Positions 42,042-52,305 of a stretch of 64,000 bases of DNA are shown here, in pieces. Source of the DNA: an uncultured Opitutales bacterium (GTDB lineage: Bacteria > Verrucomicrobiota > Verrucomicrobiia > Opitutales > Coraliomargaritaceae); NCBI GenBank assembly GCA_937775295.1, contig CALKBZ010000003.1:1-64000 (forward strand), read 5' to 3'. The notes under the pieces were generated by a model. It had not been told where the DNA came from, did no database searches, and saw only the letters and a program-made list of their open reading frames with translations. How positions within the stretch are numbered: the stretch's first letter is position 1; every line of letters starts with the position of its first letter. The position numbers were made by a program, and so were the translations under genes.

Positions 42042-43583
42042 ATGTACGCACTCGGTCTCGATTCCTCTACGCAAAGCTGCTCCGCACTGATTATTGACGT
42101 TGATAGCGGCTCGATTGTCGCCGAAGCATCCGTCAACTTCGGCGAGCAGTTGCCTCAATATAACGCACCCTCCGGATTTATCCCTGGTGGCGAAAATGGC
42201 GAGGTGCACTCGGATCCGCGCATGTGGCTCGACGCGCTTGAAATACTTCTCAACGAGCTTCAAGGACAGTGTGATTTGTCCAAGGTGCGGGCGATATCCG
42301 GTGCTGGTCAGCAACACGGCTCCGTGTATCTAAACGACCAGTGGTTCACCGCGATTGATACACTCGCCGAGAATCAGACACTCGCGGAGCAACTCGCGCC
42401 GACTCTATCGCGCACGACGTCGCCCATTTGGATGGACAGCTCTACGGGTGAGGAATGTCACGAAATGACTGCTGCCGTTGGCGGCGAGGATATTGTTTGT
42501 GCCAAGTCCGGCTCGATTGCGATCGAGCGCTTCACCGGACCGCAAATACGCCGCTTCTATAAAAATGATCCAGCTGCTTATGAGCAGACGGCGCGTATTC
42601 ATTTGGTCAGTTCATTCCTCTGTAGTGTCTTGATCGGCGCCGACGCACCGATCGATACCGGCGACGGGGCAGGGATGAACCTAGTCAACATCGACACGTG
42701 GGATTGGGACTCAGAGTTGCTCGAAGCAGCGGCCCCCGATCTGCTTGACAAGCTTCCTGCTGTTAAACCTGGCAGCACAATCGCTGGTAGCCTCTGCGAC
42801 TACTTTACCCAGCAATACGGCTTTGCTGCCGATGTGCCGGTGACGATCTTCACTGGTGATAATCCCAGTAGCCTCGTCGGTATGGGCGCGAGTCGCCCTG
42901 GTAAGCTGGTCGTTTCGCTGGGCACCTCCGATACGTTTTTTGCCGCGATGCCGAGCGTCGTCGCTGACCCAGCTGGCTGCGGTCATGTCTTCGGTAATCC
43001 CAGCGGTGGCTCGATGTCGCTGCAATGCTTCGTGAACGGCTCACTTGCCCGTGAAGCAGTGAAAGACAAATTCGACTACGACTGGGATCAGTTCACGCAA
43101 GCCTTGGCCAACACGCCCAGCGGCAATGATGGCAATTACATGCTGCCGTTTTTTCGCCCCGAAACCAGTCCGCGGGTGGATCTCCCTGCACCGATTTTGA
43201 AAGGTAGCGCAGCATTCGAAAACTGGGCCGACGCTGATGGCGCGGTACGTGCCTGCGTTGAAGGGCAGTTCCTTAACATGAAACAGCGCACGGACTGGAT
43301 GCAGTTACAGCCTGAAGTGATTTATCTCACCGGTGGCGCATCGAAAAATGATGCGATTGCGCAAGTCATTGCCGATATTTTTCAAGCCAAAGTGCAGCGT
43401 CTCTTAGTCAGCGGTTCCGTTGGCTTGGGGGCAGCGATGCGCGCGGCTTCGAACAGTCTGGGCTGTGACCTCGGCACCCTCGAGCACCGCTTCTGCCAAC
43501 CCGAGGTGGGCAGCACGATCACGCCGCAAGCAGGCAGCTCAGTCTATCAGGCGGCGGCTCAAGCGTTTGCGGCATTGCTCTAG
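42042..43583 (+). CDS. xylB: Xylulokinase
   Basis: A 513-residue FGGY-family kinase: MYALGLDSSTQSCSALIIDV (phosphate 1 loop), AISGAGQQHGSVYLNDQWFT, TSPIWMDSSTGEECHEM, GDNPSSLVGMGASRPGKLVV with SLGTSDTFFAAMP (phosphate 2), and VIYLTGGASKNDAIAQVIAD (adenosine motif). It phosphorylates D-xylulose to feed the pentose phosphate pathway. The ATG follows the hairpin array. Confidence 0.93.
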   Translation: MYALGLDSSTQSCSALIIDVDSGSIVAEASVNFGEQLPQYNAPSGFIPGGENGEVHSDPRMWLDALEILLNELQGQCDLSKVRAISGAGQQHGSVYLNDQWFTAIDTLAENQTLAEQLAPTLSRTTSPIWMDSSTGEECHEMTAAVGGEDIVCAKSGSIAIERFTGPQIRRFYKNDPAAYEQTARIHLVSSFLCSVLIGADAPIDTGDGAGMNLVNIDTWDWDSELLEAAAPDLLDKLPAVKPGSTIAGSLCDYFTQQYGFAADVPVTIFTGDNPSSLVGMGASRPGKLVVSLGTSDTFFAAMPSVVADPAGCGHVFGNPSGGSMSLQCFVNGSLAREAVKDKFDYDWDQFTQALANTPSGNDGNYMLPFFRPETSPRVDLPAPILKGSAAFENWADADGAVRACVEGQFLNMKQRTDWMQLQPEVIYLTGGASKNDAIAQVIADIFQAKVQRLLVSGSVGLGAAMRAASNSLGCDLGTLEHRFCQPEVGSTITPQAGSSVYQAAAQAFAALL

Positions 43584-43610
43584 CCGAGTGCCTTGGTGGC
43601 GCTCGGTTTG
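43584..43610 (+). terminator. Terminator-like hairpin after xylB
   Basis: Stem CCGAGTGCC (43584-43592) and GGCGCTCGG (43598-43606) with one G-T pair and a 5-nt loop, followed by TTTG. It starts at the base after the xylB stop codon. The T run is short, so termination may be weak. Confidence 0.5.
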
Positions 43611-43788
43611 ACTGCAGTTAAATTCGTTAAACTAAAGTCAGCCAATCATCCTGTGCTTGATTTTTCTGACGTTTTTCGCGGCATGTATAATCAGCCATTG
43701 CTGAAGGCAATGTCTGAAGGACAGAAGTCCTCTGCGAAAAAGTTCGACGCGCCGAGATAAACCCCCTTTTGTTCAAAACTTTCCAAGC

Positions 43789-43864
43789 GGGCCTGTAGCT
43801 CAGTGGTTAGAGCAGAGGACTCATAATCCTTTGGTCGTGGGTTCAAATCCCACCGGGCCCACCA
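43789..43864 (+). tRNA. tRNA with CAT anticodon, probably tRNA-Ile2
   Basis: A 76-nt cloverleaf: acceptor stem GGGCCTG pairs with CGGGCCC (43854-43860), discriminator A, encoded CCA. Anticodon loop is CTCATAA with stem AGGA/TCCT. The body (TAGAGCAG and TTGGTCG) is close to lysidine-modified tRNA-Ile2 (E. coli ileX type); an elongator tRNA-Met is the alternative. Confidence 0.9.
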
Positions 43865-44242
43865 CCTCGAAGAGGTGCCGGCTATGAGCGCCGCGAATTT
43901 GGGATGAAGAACCCGCGCAGTGGGTTTAACGTAGCGAAGTGGAGATGGGACATCGCTTGCGATGGTCTCGCAGAGATGCGGTAGGAGTCTGTTTCAAAAT
44001 CCAGGAGTGTATTTTTTGCTGTAGTCGCCTCGCTCTGTGGAGGCGTTTGCCTGGGTTGATTGTATTTTTACCACACATAGATGAAACGGCGGCAGAGCGC
44101 CGTTGCTACAAGCTACGCGTTTATATTTTTGAGACATTATTTAGGCAGCAATCTCACTGGGTGCACTACCTCGAAGCAAAGATAGGACATCGCTCGCGAT
44201 GGTCTTGCAGAGCTGCCGAATTGCTTCGTCCATCTTGGTGGC
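43865..44242. repeat. REP-like repeats between tRNA and avtA
   Basis: No gene is visible. A 40-bp sequence at 43942-43981 (GGGACATCGCTTGCGATGG core) recurs diverged at 44179-44219 (AGGACATCGCTCGCGATGG). Both contain a CATCGC/GCGATG palindrome. Another stem CGCCTC/GAGGCG lies near 44027-44045, and a hairpin CCTC-GAAG-AGG follows the tRNA. Confidence 0.6.
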
Positions 44243-45568
44243 TCAATCTAGGTGCGGCGGTATCTGTAAGCTTTCTGCGTAGGCCTTGGAGACCTCTTCG
44301 CCGATGATGCGGATGCCAACTTGAACGTCTTCTTCGGGCATGGTGAAGTTGATCCGGATGCACTCCTCGCGGTGCTTCCAATCACTGTCGTCCTGACCAA
44401 AAAAGAAGTAGCTGCCCGGCACGACGAGGACGTTGCGCGCTTTGAGGCGTTCGTAGAGTTCGCGGCAAGTAATTGGCAGGCCTTTGAACCATGCCCAGAG
44501 AAAGAGTGCGCCTTCGCTGCGGTGGATGTAGTAATCGAGCGTTGGGTCGAAATATTGTTGCACCCATGCTTGAGCTTGGACCGATTTGCTGCGGTAGAAC
44601 GGTTGCACCACTTCGTTGCTGAGGCGTAGAATTTCGCCGCTTTCTATCAGTGGTTGCGCGATCGCTTGGCCGGTGTTGGTGTTGGCCAAGCCCATGATCG
44701 AGGTCATCGAGGCGACGGCTTTGATGATCTCTGGTTTGGCAATGACGATGCCGGTGCGGGTGCCGGGCAAGCCGAGCTTGGAGAGACTGAGTGTTAGGAT
44801 GATGTTGTCATTCCAGATGGGTGTGGCCTCGGTGAAAATGACATTGGGGAAGGGCGCGCCGTAGGCGTTGTCGATAATCAGCGGGATGCCATGATCCTCG
44901 GCGAGTTGTGCAAGCTGGGCGATTTCGTTGTCGGTCAATACATTGCCGGTCGGATTAGTGGGGCGGGACACGCAAATCGCGGCGATGTCGTCAGTCACTT
45001 CTAGGTTATCGAAATCGACGCAGTATTTAAATTCGTGTTCGCCGCTATACTCGATGCGAGGCTTGACGCTGCGAAATAATGAACCGCTGACAGATTGATC
45101 TGCGTAGCCGATATATTCCGGGACCAGTGGCAGTAGGATTTTCTTTTGCTGTCCATCGGCAAAGCGTCCGCCTAGAGCATTGAACAAACAGAAGAAAGCG
45201 CTTTGCCCTCCCATGGTGATGGCGACGTGATCGGCACTGAGCTCCCAGCCAAACTCTTTGCGGAAGAGATTCGCGATGGCTTGGCGAAAGCGGGTGCAGC
45301 CTGCTGGCGGCTCATAGTTGCCGAGCATGTGTTCCAGTTCGCCTGGTGTGGCTGTGATCTCTTCGATCCGCTTGCGCCAGAGTGCATCCATCTCGGGGAT
45401 GTGGGCGGGTTGGCCGCCGCCGAGCATGTGCATCTTGTCGCCACCTGCTGCGAGCGCGTGCCCTAGGTCGTCCATCAGTTCGCCAATGCCGCTACCGCAA
45501 CAGAGGCGTTGGCCGAATTCAGACCATGCCGGTTGTGCGGAGTCGGAGGTGTTTGCTTGGTGAGGCAT
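44243..45568 (-). CDS. avtA: Valine-pyruvate aminotransferase
   Basis: A 441-residue fold type I PLP enzyme from ATG 45568 (MPHQANTSDSAQPAWSEFGQ). It has MLGGGQPAHIPEMDALWRKR, VAITMGGQSAFFCLFNALGG, VSRPTNPTGNVLTDNEI, PLIIDNAYGAPFPNVIF and LTLSLSKLGLPGTRTGIVIA with the Schiff-base lysine. The pattern is that of AvtA, which exchanges amino groups between valine and alanine. An upstream TTG at 45607 would lie inside a terminator and is not preferred. Confidence 0.88.
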   Translation of the reverse strand: MPHQANTSDSAQPAWSEFGQRLCCGSGIGELMDDLGHALAAGGDKMHMLGGGQPAHIPEMDALWRKRIEEITATPGELEHMLGNYEPPAGCTRFRQAIANLFRKEFGWELSADHVAITMGGQSAFFCLFNALGGRFADGQQKKILLPLVPEYIGYADQSVSGSLFRSVKPRIEYSGEHEFKYCVDFDNLEVTDDIAAICVSRPTNPTGNVLTDNEIAQLAQLAEDHGIPLIIDNAYGAPFPNVIFTEATPIWNDNIILTLSLSKLGLPGTRTGIVIAKPEIIKAVASMTSIMGLANTNTGQAIAQPLIESGEILRLSNEVVQPFYRSKSVQAQAWVQQYFDPTLDYYIHRSEGALFLWAWFKGLPITCRELYERLKARNVLVVPGSYFFFGQDDSDWKHREECIRINFTMPEEDVQVGIRIIGEEVSKAYAESLQIPPHLD

Positions 45569-45603
45569 GTGCTTAGTGAATGCTGAAATCGTTGGAGTAT
45601 AAA

Positions 45604-45637
45604 CCAAAAAAAGGCCGTTCGAAATGAACGGCCTTTT
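45604..45637 (-). terminator. Bidirectional rho-independent terminator of pal
   Basis: A 10-bp perfect stem AAGGCCGTTC (45611-45620) and GAACGGCCTT (45626-45635) with loop GAAAT. The minus-strand transcript has seven T after the stem; the other side has TTTT. It stops transcription from pal before avtA. Confidence 0.9.
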
Positions 45638-45657
45638 CGTATTTAAAGATTTCCCGT

Positions 45658-46233
45658 TTATTTGAGGATGATTAGCTCATCACGACGATCTTGGCCTGAC
45701 TCGGATTTGGATAGTCCGGCAGTCGCTTCGAGGCTGCCTTTGGAGAGCGTATCGATGCGATCGCCGCTGACGCCGAGTGTGTCGAGGTATTCGCGGGCGC
45801 TGTTGGCGCGACGATCACCTAGTGCGAGGTTGTAGTCTTCGGTGCCATACCAGTCGCAGTAGCCTTCGATTAGGAGTCCATCGCTTGGGTTGGATGCGAG
45901 ATGTTCGGCCGCGTCTTGAAGCTTCGAGCGCTCGGACGAGGAGATGGAAAAAGAGTCGAAGCCGAAGTAAACGTCTTGAAGTACGCCGCGCACCATCTGA
46001 CGGCCGTTATAAGTGCCTTCTGCGAGGTCGATGCTTTCGTCGCCGTCGCGGAGCTCTAGGTCGTTGCCCCAGTCTGAATCCATACCTGATGGGATGAGGT
46101 CATCACCATTGCCGAATTCAGAACCGCTGCCCATGGCACTGTCAGTGGTCGGGGTGGGTGGTTGTTTCCGGCAACCAGAAAGGACGAATGCAGCAAGAAT
46201 TAAAGGAAAGGCAAATCGTAACATCTTATACAT
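45658..46233 (-). CDS. pal: Peptidoglycan-associated lipoprotein (Pal/OmpA family)
   Basis: A 191-residue outer-membrane lipoprotein. Signal MLRFAFPLILAAFVLSGC has a canonical lipobox with Cys at 21. After an acidic linker the OmpA domain begins with DVYFGFDSFSISSSERSKLQ and includes LLIEGYCDWYGTEDYNLALG and DRRANSAREYLDTLGVSGDR, which bind peptidoglycan. Together with Tol proteins it holds the envelope; tol genes are not in view. Confidence 0.9.
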   Translation of the reverse strand: MYKMLRFAFPLILAAFVLSGCRKQPPTPTTDSAMGSGSEFGNGDDLIPSGMDSDWGNDLELRDGDESIDLAEGTYNGRQMVRGVLQDVYFGFDSFSISSSERSKLQDAAEHLASNPSDGLLIEGYCDWYGTEDYNLALGDRRANSAREYLDTLGVSGDRIDTLSKGSLEATAGLSKSESGQDRRDELIILK

Positions 46234-46339
46234 AAGTTAAAGAATCTGTTAGTATGATTTGTAACGCGCAAACATTTTCCTTTGCTAGTTGGTATTATTT
46301 TGGCTCAGTCGCATCGTTTATGGCATCTGCTATTTTTAA

Positions 46340-47194
46340 ATGACAACATCTCCCTATATTTTTCTAATTGATAATGGTTCGCTTCGTGCCGATTCAGTTT
46401 TCGCGTTGCGTGGCCTAGCGGCGCAACTTTCGGAGCGGATCGGGTTGAAGGTCGAACCGGTTAGCTTGTTGCACTCGAGTAAAGTACCGGCATCGGAGTT
46501 GGGTGGTGTCGCTGCGCGGGTGGTAAAGCCGACGCTGCGGCGATTGATCGCAACGGGGGCGCGAAAATTTGTTTTTGTGCCACTGTTCCTCGGGCCGAGC
46601 CGAGCGATTACAGATTATTTGCCAGAGTTGATCGCGGAGGCGCGGGTGTCGGCTCCGGAATTGCAGGTGGTGGTTGCCGATACGTTAGCAGGTGTGGACT
46701 TCGCTGCTCCGGATATGCGTCTCGCTGAGATGCTTGCGGACAATGTGCGGCTAACGATGCAGGCTGCGGGGTTGTCGCATCCGCGAGTTGCGCTGGTGGA
46801 TCATGGCACACCTGCGGAAGTGGTGAATCAGGTGCGTAACGCGGTGGCAGGTCAACTTGCGGTGCTGCTGCATACCGAAGTCGCGGCAGTGGCAGCGTGC
46901 TCGATGGAACGACGTGAGGGGAGCGAGTATGATTTTAACGAACCACTGCTGGAGCGAGTTGCGCAGCTGGATGGATGGGCCGGCGCGGATGTGATAGTGG
47001 CACTGTTCTTCTTGTTGCCAGGCCGCCATGCTGGGGCCGGTGGAGATGTCGCGGAGATTTGTGACGGACTGATCGCGCAGCAGACACTGCGCTCGACAGT
47101 ACGCACGCCGTTACTAGGCGAGCATCCGCAGTTGGTCGATATTTTGGTAGACCGGCTACGGGCAGCGCTGGACTCGAGCGTCGAGCAGGCTTAA
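46340..47194 (+). CDS. CbiX-like (sirohydrochlorin chelatase family) protein
   Basis: A 284-residue protein with two CbiX-like halves. The first holds [20 protein letters not shown] and [20 protein letters not shown]; the second [31 protein letters not shown] and [20 protein letters not shown] with the His equivalent to the metal site. The family inserts Co or Fe into sirohydrochlorin or handles metals. No cobalamin or siroheme gene is near, so function is open. Confidence 0.7.
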   Translation: MTTSPYIFLIDNGSLRADSVFALRGLAAQLSERIGLKVEPVSLLHSSKVPASELGGVAARVVKPTLRRLIATGARKFVFVPLFLGPSRAITDYLPELIAEARVSAPELQVVVADTLAGVDFAAPDMRLAEMLADNVRLTMQAAGLSHPRVALVDHGTPAEVVNQVRNAVAGQLAVLLHTEVAAVAACSMERREGSEYDFNEPLLERVAQLDGWAGADVIVALFFLLPGRHAGAGGDVAEICDGLIAQQTLRSTVRTPLLGEHPQLVDILVDRLRAALDSSVEQA

Positions 47195-47631
47195 TGGTTG
47201 TCCACGACCACCAAGCCGTTTTTGACTGCGCAGTGCGTTAGACTAGCAAGGTCGTGCAGGTCTAGCTTGGGCATCAGATTGGTACGGTGATTCTCGGCTG
47301 TTTTGACGCTGTGCTTAACTGGGCCGCGATGCCTCGGGTACTGTTGCTTTCAGCCGTCAGTTGGAGAATTTTGTGCTCATGCTTGGTTGAAATGAGAACG
47401 CGTGTCTCGGGGGATTTCGGTCGTGAATCGACGTAAAACTCCGGTGCCGTTGAGGTTCGGTAGCATCGCATCGAGGAGGGCGAAATCTGGCTTTTGCTCG
47501 ATGCATTGCTCAAAGCCTTGCAAGCCATCGTCGCATTTAATCACCACTTAATAGGCTTCGTTATCGAAAAACGCCTAAAGCAGCATTTCTTAGATGGCCG
47601 TCTAATCTTCGATGATAGCGACTGTTTTCAT
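47191..47631 (-). pseudogene. NarL/LuxR-type response regulator, decayed
   Basis: From ATG 47631: MKTVAIIED, then TAG, TAI, TAA. Further in-frame and shifted parts read [37 protein letters not shown] and DTRVLISTKHEHKILQL, a receiver domain. [20 protein letters not shown] and [18 protein letters not shown] complete a LuxR helix-turn-helix to TAA at 47191. At least two stops and a frameshift make it inactive. It lies beside tRNA-Ser. Confidence 0.85.
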
Positions 47632-47641
47632 GTGAATAAAA

Positions 47642-47729
<88 letters not shown>

Positions 47730-47843
47730 TGAAGCTTGATGGCTGATTTCCTAGGCGATGATTCGGTAAGTGCAAGACGTTAAATCCAATTAGGTGATTT
47801 TTTTGCTGTTAGTGTAGTCTGCAGGCTTTTGCCTTAAGAGCAG

Positions 47844-49391
47844 TTAATAGAACAAATTTCTATCCAAGCTGCGGTATTGAATGGCTTCGAGTAAGTGCGC
47901 TGTGTCGATTTGTTGACTGCCGGCAAGGTCGGCGATAGTCCGCGCGACTTTTAAGATGCGATCGTAGGCGCGTGCGGAGAGTGCCAGTTGCTCCATGGCT
48001 TGCTGTAGCAGGTCGCCTTGTGCTTTATTAATGGCGCAGTGTTTGCGAATTTCAGAGTGCGACATGCGTGCATTGCAGCGCGTCGAGGCATTGGCATTGG
48101 TGGCGAATCGTGCGTTTTGTACGGTGCGGGCGGCCTCGCAGCGTTTCCGAATTACCAGCGAAGTTTCTCCAGGTTTAGTGCTGCGTAATTCTTCTATTCG
48201 CAGCGACGGTGCCTCAATGTGTATATCAATACGGTCGAGCAGTGGGCCGCTGATTTTCGAGCGGTAGCGCTGGATTTGCGGGACGGAGCAACGACATTCG
48301 CGGGCACTGTCGCCGGTATATCCACACGGACACGGATTCATTGCGCAGACCATCATCACCGAGCAGGGCAGGTTTATCTTACCTGCACTGCGGGAGATGG
48401 TGACATTGCCGTCTTCGAGTGGTTGGCGCAGCACTTCCAGGGCTGATCGTTTAAATTCGGGCAATTCGTCGAGAAATAACACACCGTTGTGCGCCAGAGA
48501 GATCTCGCCGGGGCCAGGGATGGTGCCGCCGCCAAGTAGGCCGACATCTGAAATGGTGTGATGCGGGCTACGAAATGGCCGTTGGAAGTAGCGATTTTCA
48601 TCGCTCAGTGTAGTACCTGCGGCGGATTGAATGCTGAGAATCTCGAGGAATTCATCGATGCTGGGGCGTGGCATGATGGTGGGTATACGCTTGGCGATCA
48701 TCGATTTACCAGACCCGGGAGAGCCAATCATCAATAGGTTGTGGCCGCCGCTGACGGCGATCTCGACGGCGCGCCGCACGGCGTGTTGGCCTTTGACTTC
48801 CGAGAAATCAGTCCGTTGCGATTCGGGCGGTGCCTGGTAAAAGCTGCTGTCGCGAGATTTCGCGGGAAGAATATCGCGCTCCCCATTCAGAAAGCGCACG
48901 GCTTCGTCGAGGCTGCGTACGGGATAGATCTCGATGTCTTTGACTAGTGCGGCTTCGTCGGCAGACTCGGCGGGCACGATGAGGCCTTGTTTGCCGAGCT
49001 TGCGGGCCAGCATCGCCATGGCGAGTGAGCCCCGCACCGGGCGGGTCTGTCCTGAAAGGCTGAGTTCGCCGGCGATCAGGAAGTTGTTGAGGCGATCTCC
49101 TCGGCATTTATTCATTGAAGCCAGAATGGCGATCGCGATGGGTAGATCGTAGGCGGGGCCTTCTTTGCGCAGACCGCCAGGTGCGAGATTGATCGTGGTG
49201 CGGGTGGCGGGCGTGCGAAAGCCGCTATTGGCCATTGCCGAGAAGACCCGGTCCTGCGATTCTTTAACCGCGGCGTCGGGCAGGCCGACTAAAATAAATT
49301 TGAGTTCCCCCGCTTCACCTGTATTCACTTCTACCTGAACCGAGTGGGCATCGACTCCAACTAAAGCGGCGGACTGTGTGATTCCTAGCAT
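47844..49391 (-). CDS. comM: YifB/ComM Mg-chelatase-like AAA ATPase
   Basis: A 515-residue protein: an N-terminal Lon-like fold ([54 protein letters not shown]) then an AAA domain with Walker [41 protein letters not shown] (Walker B) and [15 protein letters not shown]-terminal [20 protein letters not shown] is the Mg-chelatase tail. ComM is a hexameric helicase that helps integrate DNA in natural transformation. Confidence 0.92.
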   Translation of the reverse strand: MLGITQSAALVGVDAHSVQVEVNTGEAGELKFILVGLPDAAVKESQDRVFSAMANSGFRTPATRTTINLAPGGLRKEGPAYDLPIAIAILASMNKCRGDRLNNFLIAGELSLSGQTRPVRGSLAMAMLARKLGKQGLIVPAESADEAALVKDIEIYPVRSLDEAVRFLNGERDILPAKSRDSSFYQAPPESQRTDFSEVKGQHAVRRAVEIAVSGGHNLLMIGSPGSGKSMIAKRIPTIMPRPSIDEFLEILSIQSAAGTTLSDENRYFQRPFRSPHHTISDVGLLGGGTIPGPGEISLAHNGVLFLDELPEFKRSALEVLRQPLEDGNVTISRSAGKINLPCSVMMVCAMNPCPCGYTGDSARECRCSVPQIQRYRSKISGPLLDRIDIHIEAPSLRIEELRSTKPGETSLVIRKRCEAARTVQNARFATNANASTRCNARMSHSEIRKHCAINKAQGDLLQQAMEQLALSARAYDRILKVARTIADLAGSQQIDTAHLLEAIQYRSLDRNLFY

Positions 49392-49490
49392 CGTTAAATA
49401 ATTTCCTCTAAAATGAATGTGAACAAATTTGCGTTACTGTCTACGCCTTATTACGTTATTTAATGTTTATACGGAACGATCAATGAAATT

Positions 49491-50072
49491 TTGAAAATAG
49501 GACTTACAGGAGGTATCGGCTGTGGCAAATCGACCGTGGTGCAGTTTTTCGTAGATGCGGGTTGGCGCACCATAGAGACGGATGCCGTGGTGCGTGACTG
49601 TCTCGCAAGTGATGCGGCGGTGCATGCGGCGCTGAATGAGCACTGGGGGAAGGCGGTGTTTCATGCGGATGGCACGGTCGATCGCAAGGCGGTGGCAGCG
49701 CGCGTTTTTACAGATACGCAGGAGCTGGCATGGTTGGAAGCGTTGCTGCATCCATTGGTTCGGCAAGCATGGGAGGCGGCGATTTCGAGTGCGCCAGAGG
49801 CTGATTGGCTAGTGGAGATTCCTTTACTGTTTGAAAAAAGGCTTGAAACTGGGTTTAATTTGATTGTCTGTATTATTTGTCCTGCCGATGTGGTTGAACG
49901 CCGTATGGTTCACAGAGGTTACTCGGGAGATGAGATTGCACAGCGTCGTCACCACCAAATGCCCCTCGAGGAGAAAGCCCGACGCGCTGATTGTGTGATC
50001 TCAAATACAGGCAGCCTTGAATTTTTAAAACAACAAACAAAGCGATTAATCGCACAGACCCATACGCATTAG
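49491..50072 (+). CDS. coaE: Dephospho-CoA kinase
   Basis: A 193-residue P-loop kinase from TTG 49491: MKIGLTGGIGCGKSTVVQFF, IETDAVVRDCLASDAAVHAA and WLVEIPLLFEKRLETGFNLI are CoaE signatures. It adds phosphate to dephospho-CoA in the last step of CoA synthesis. No ATG or GTG fits the P-loop position, and the TTG places it directly. Divergent from comM with a 99-nt gap. Confidence 0.92.
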   Translation: MKIGLTGGIGCGKSTVVQFFVDAGWRTIETDAVVRDCLASDAAVHAALNEHWGKAVFHADGTVDRKAVAARVFTDTQELAWLEALLHPLVRQAWEAAISSAPEADWLVEIPLLFEKRLETGFNLIVCIICPADVVERRMVHRGYSGDEIAQRRHHQMPLEEKARRADCVISNTGSLEFLKQQTKRLIAQTHTH

Positions 50073-50150
50073 TTCGTTCCCGCATGTCGGTTGAATGCAA
50101 AGCGTCGCCTCTTTATCAAAGAACCCGCACTAAGTGCGCACTATTAGCCC

Positions 50151-52265
50151 ATGAGCTCTGAAGACGAAATTAAACCCTCTGTTACTGCCAATGCATCTCT
50201 CGAGGATGCGTCAAAGCGTCCTGCGAAGCCCGCAGCGAAGCCCGCAGCTAAGCCCGCAGCTAAGCGTGCCGTGAAGAAAACTGCCGCTAAAAAAGCGGCC
50301 AAAAAGGCGGCTAAGAAGGCCACCAAAAAAACCGCTCGCAAAGTCGCGAAGCCAGCGGCCGATAAACAGCCGCAGCAGCCAGATATGTTTGCCGCGGCCT
50401 CGGCTCCTCGTGTTGAGTCGCCTGCGCCACGTGTGGAGCAAGCATTTGTGCCATCAGAGGTGCCTGCGGGCAGTACGCGTAAGACTGGAGTAGTTTGGTC
50501 CTCGGATGATGCCGAGCCGCCCAAGGAATCACCGCAAGAATCTGCCTCGGGCAATGTTCAGGGCGAAGTGTCGTCGGGTGGGGCGTCCTCGCAGGGCGGC
50601 GCAAAGCCGAATGAGGATAAGCCACAAGACGGTAAGCCCCAAGACGGCAAGTCGCGTGGGCATCGCAATGAATCAGGCGGCCGTAATCAACGACGTGATC
50701 GCAATGATCGCGGCGAACGTAAGAATGACCGTGGCGAGCGTCCGAATGACCGCGGCGAACCTAGGAATGATCGCGGCGAACGTCCGAGCCGTAATAGTAA
50801 GTTTAAAAATAAGGGTGGTGCTCAAGGTGGGCAGCCAAATCAGAAAAAAAAGGGCAAGGGCCGTTGGCAGGATAAAAAGAAGCGTGCTCGCGAGGAAGAC
50901 TCTCCAATCGAATATGGTGAATTGCTCGAATTTGAAGTGCTAAAGAACTTCGAGGAGACGCTGCAACTGGCGACCGATTTGCGCTCGGGCGAGGGTGAGG
51001 GGCTCGACTTTAATCGTATCTACGACATGGGCCTGCCTGAGCTTCGCGACGAAGTCGCAGCCGCCGCGGTGGAAACGCCGTATGCGCCGAATCGTGATCA
51101 GTTGTTGAATGCGCTCATTGCTAAGGCGGGTGAGCAAAAGGTCTGCATTTCGTCGGTTGGTATCTTTGAGCCGTTGGAAGATAACGAAGGTGGTTTGCTG
51201 GTGTATGAGCGTGATAGCTATCGCATCAAGGCGCTCTGCGCCTATGTGCCGCAGCTTTTTGTCGAACATTACGGCTTGCAGCGTGGTCATATTATAACCG
51301 CTCAATTGCATCCGCATCGTGAGAATGAGTCCTGCCCGTTTGTGGTTTGCGTGAATGATGTGATGGGGCGTGACCCTAAGACGCTAAGCGAGATCGTGCC
51401 CTTCACGGAGGGTGTTCCTTATTATCCGCTTGAACGTATTTTGATGGAATCGGACACGGAATCGAAGTCGGACAACCTATCGATGCGGGTGGTGGATTGC
51501 TTGACGCCAGTTGGCTTTGGCCAGCGTGGTCTGATTGTGGCGCCGCCGCGCACGGGTAAAACAGTACTGATGCAGGGCATGGCTAATTCGATCCAGAAAA
51601 ACTATCCGGATTCACATTTGATCATCCTGTTGATCGATGAGCGACCTGAGGAAGTAACAGATTTTCGCCGTCAAGTCTCAGGTGAGGTGATCAGCTCTAC
51701 CTTTGATGAGACAGCAGAAAGCCATGTCCACTGCGCCGAAATGGTGATCGAAAAGGCTCGTCGTATGGTCGAAGTGGGCCGTGATGTTGTAATTCTACTC
51801 GATTCGATCACGCGTTTAGCGCGTGCCTATAACACCACGATGCCAAGTAGCGGAAAAATTCTTTCTGGAGGAGTGGAGGCCAATGCCTTGCAAAAACCGA
51901 AACGTTTCTTTGGTTCTGCGCGTAATATCGAAGGCGGCGGCAGCTTAACGATTATCGCTACTGCGCTGGTTGAAACCGGCAGCAAGATGGATGAAGTGAT
52001 TTTCGAAGAGTTTAAGGGCACTGGCAATATGGAGCTGCATTTAGACCGTGGTCTTTCTGATAAGCGCATTTTCCCGGCACTAAGCATGGATAAGAGTGGC
52101 ACGCGTAAGGAAGAATTGCTTTATCATCCCGATGAAATGCTAAAGATTTATTCATTGCGCAGAGCAATGAAAGGGTTACCGTCGACCGATGCTATGGAAA
52201 TGCTCATTCAGCGCATTAAGAAGACCAACACCAACGCTGAGTTCTTAATGAGTGTTTCTCGATAG
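50151..52265 (+). CDS. rho: Transcription termination factor Rho with long disordered N-terminus
   Basis: A 704-residue protein. Residues 1-255 are low complexity: [13 protein letters not shown] repeats, a [18 protein letters not shown] run, a Gln/Gly region and repeats of NDRGER ([19 protein letters not shown]). Then the Rho core: [40 protein letters not shown] (P-loop), [20 protein letters not shown] (Walker B/Q-loop), [20 protein letters not shown] and [20 protein letters not shown]. The extension is about 200 residues longer than E. coli Rho. Confidence 0.95.
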   Translation: MSSEDEIKPSVTANASLEDASKRPAKPAAKPAAKPAAKRAVKKTAAKKAAKKAAKKATKKTARKVAKPAADKQPQQPDMFAAASAPRVESPAPRVEQAFVPSEVPAGSTRKTGVVWSSDDAEPPKESPQESASGNVQGEVSSGGASSQGGAKPNEDKPQDGKPQDGKSRGHRNESGGRNQRRDRNDRGERKNDRGERPNDRGEPRNDRGERPSRNSKFKNKGGAQGGQPNQKKKGKGRWQDKKKRAREEDSPIEYGELLEFEVLKNFEETLQLATDLRSGEGEGLDFNRIYDMGLPELRDEVAAAAVETPYAPNRDQLLNALIAKAGEQKVCISSVGIFEPLEDNEGGLLVYERDSYRIKALCAYVPQLFVEHYGLQRGHIITAQLHPHRENESCPFVVCVNDVMGRDPKTLSEIVPFTEGVPYYPLERILMESDTESKSDNLSMRVVDCLTPVGFGQRGLIVAPPRTGKTVLMQGMANSIQKNYPDSHLIILLIDERPEEVTDFRRQVSGEVISSTFDETAESHVHCAEMVIEKARRMVEVGRDVVILLDSITRLARAYNTTMPSSGKILSGGVEANALQKPKRFFGSARNIEGGGSLTIIATALVETGSKMDEVIFEEFKGTGNMELHLDRGLSDKRIFPALSMDKSGTRKEELLYHPDEMLKIYSLRRAMKGLPSTDAMEMLIQRIKKTNTNAEFLMSVSR

Positions 52266-52305
52266 TTTTTTACTTTATTCCGCACCTCCTCCCCATTTAA
52301 ACCTT

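Noticed and set aside
43789-43864. Annotating the CAT tRNA as initiator tRNA-fMet
   Set aside because: The first pair is G-C and the anticodon stem lacks the three G-C pairs of initiator tRNA.
44316-44629. 102-residue plus-strand frame opposite avtA
   Set aside because: No start context and no family features; avtA occupies the other strand with full motifs.
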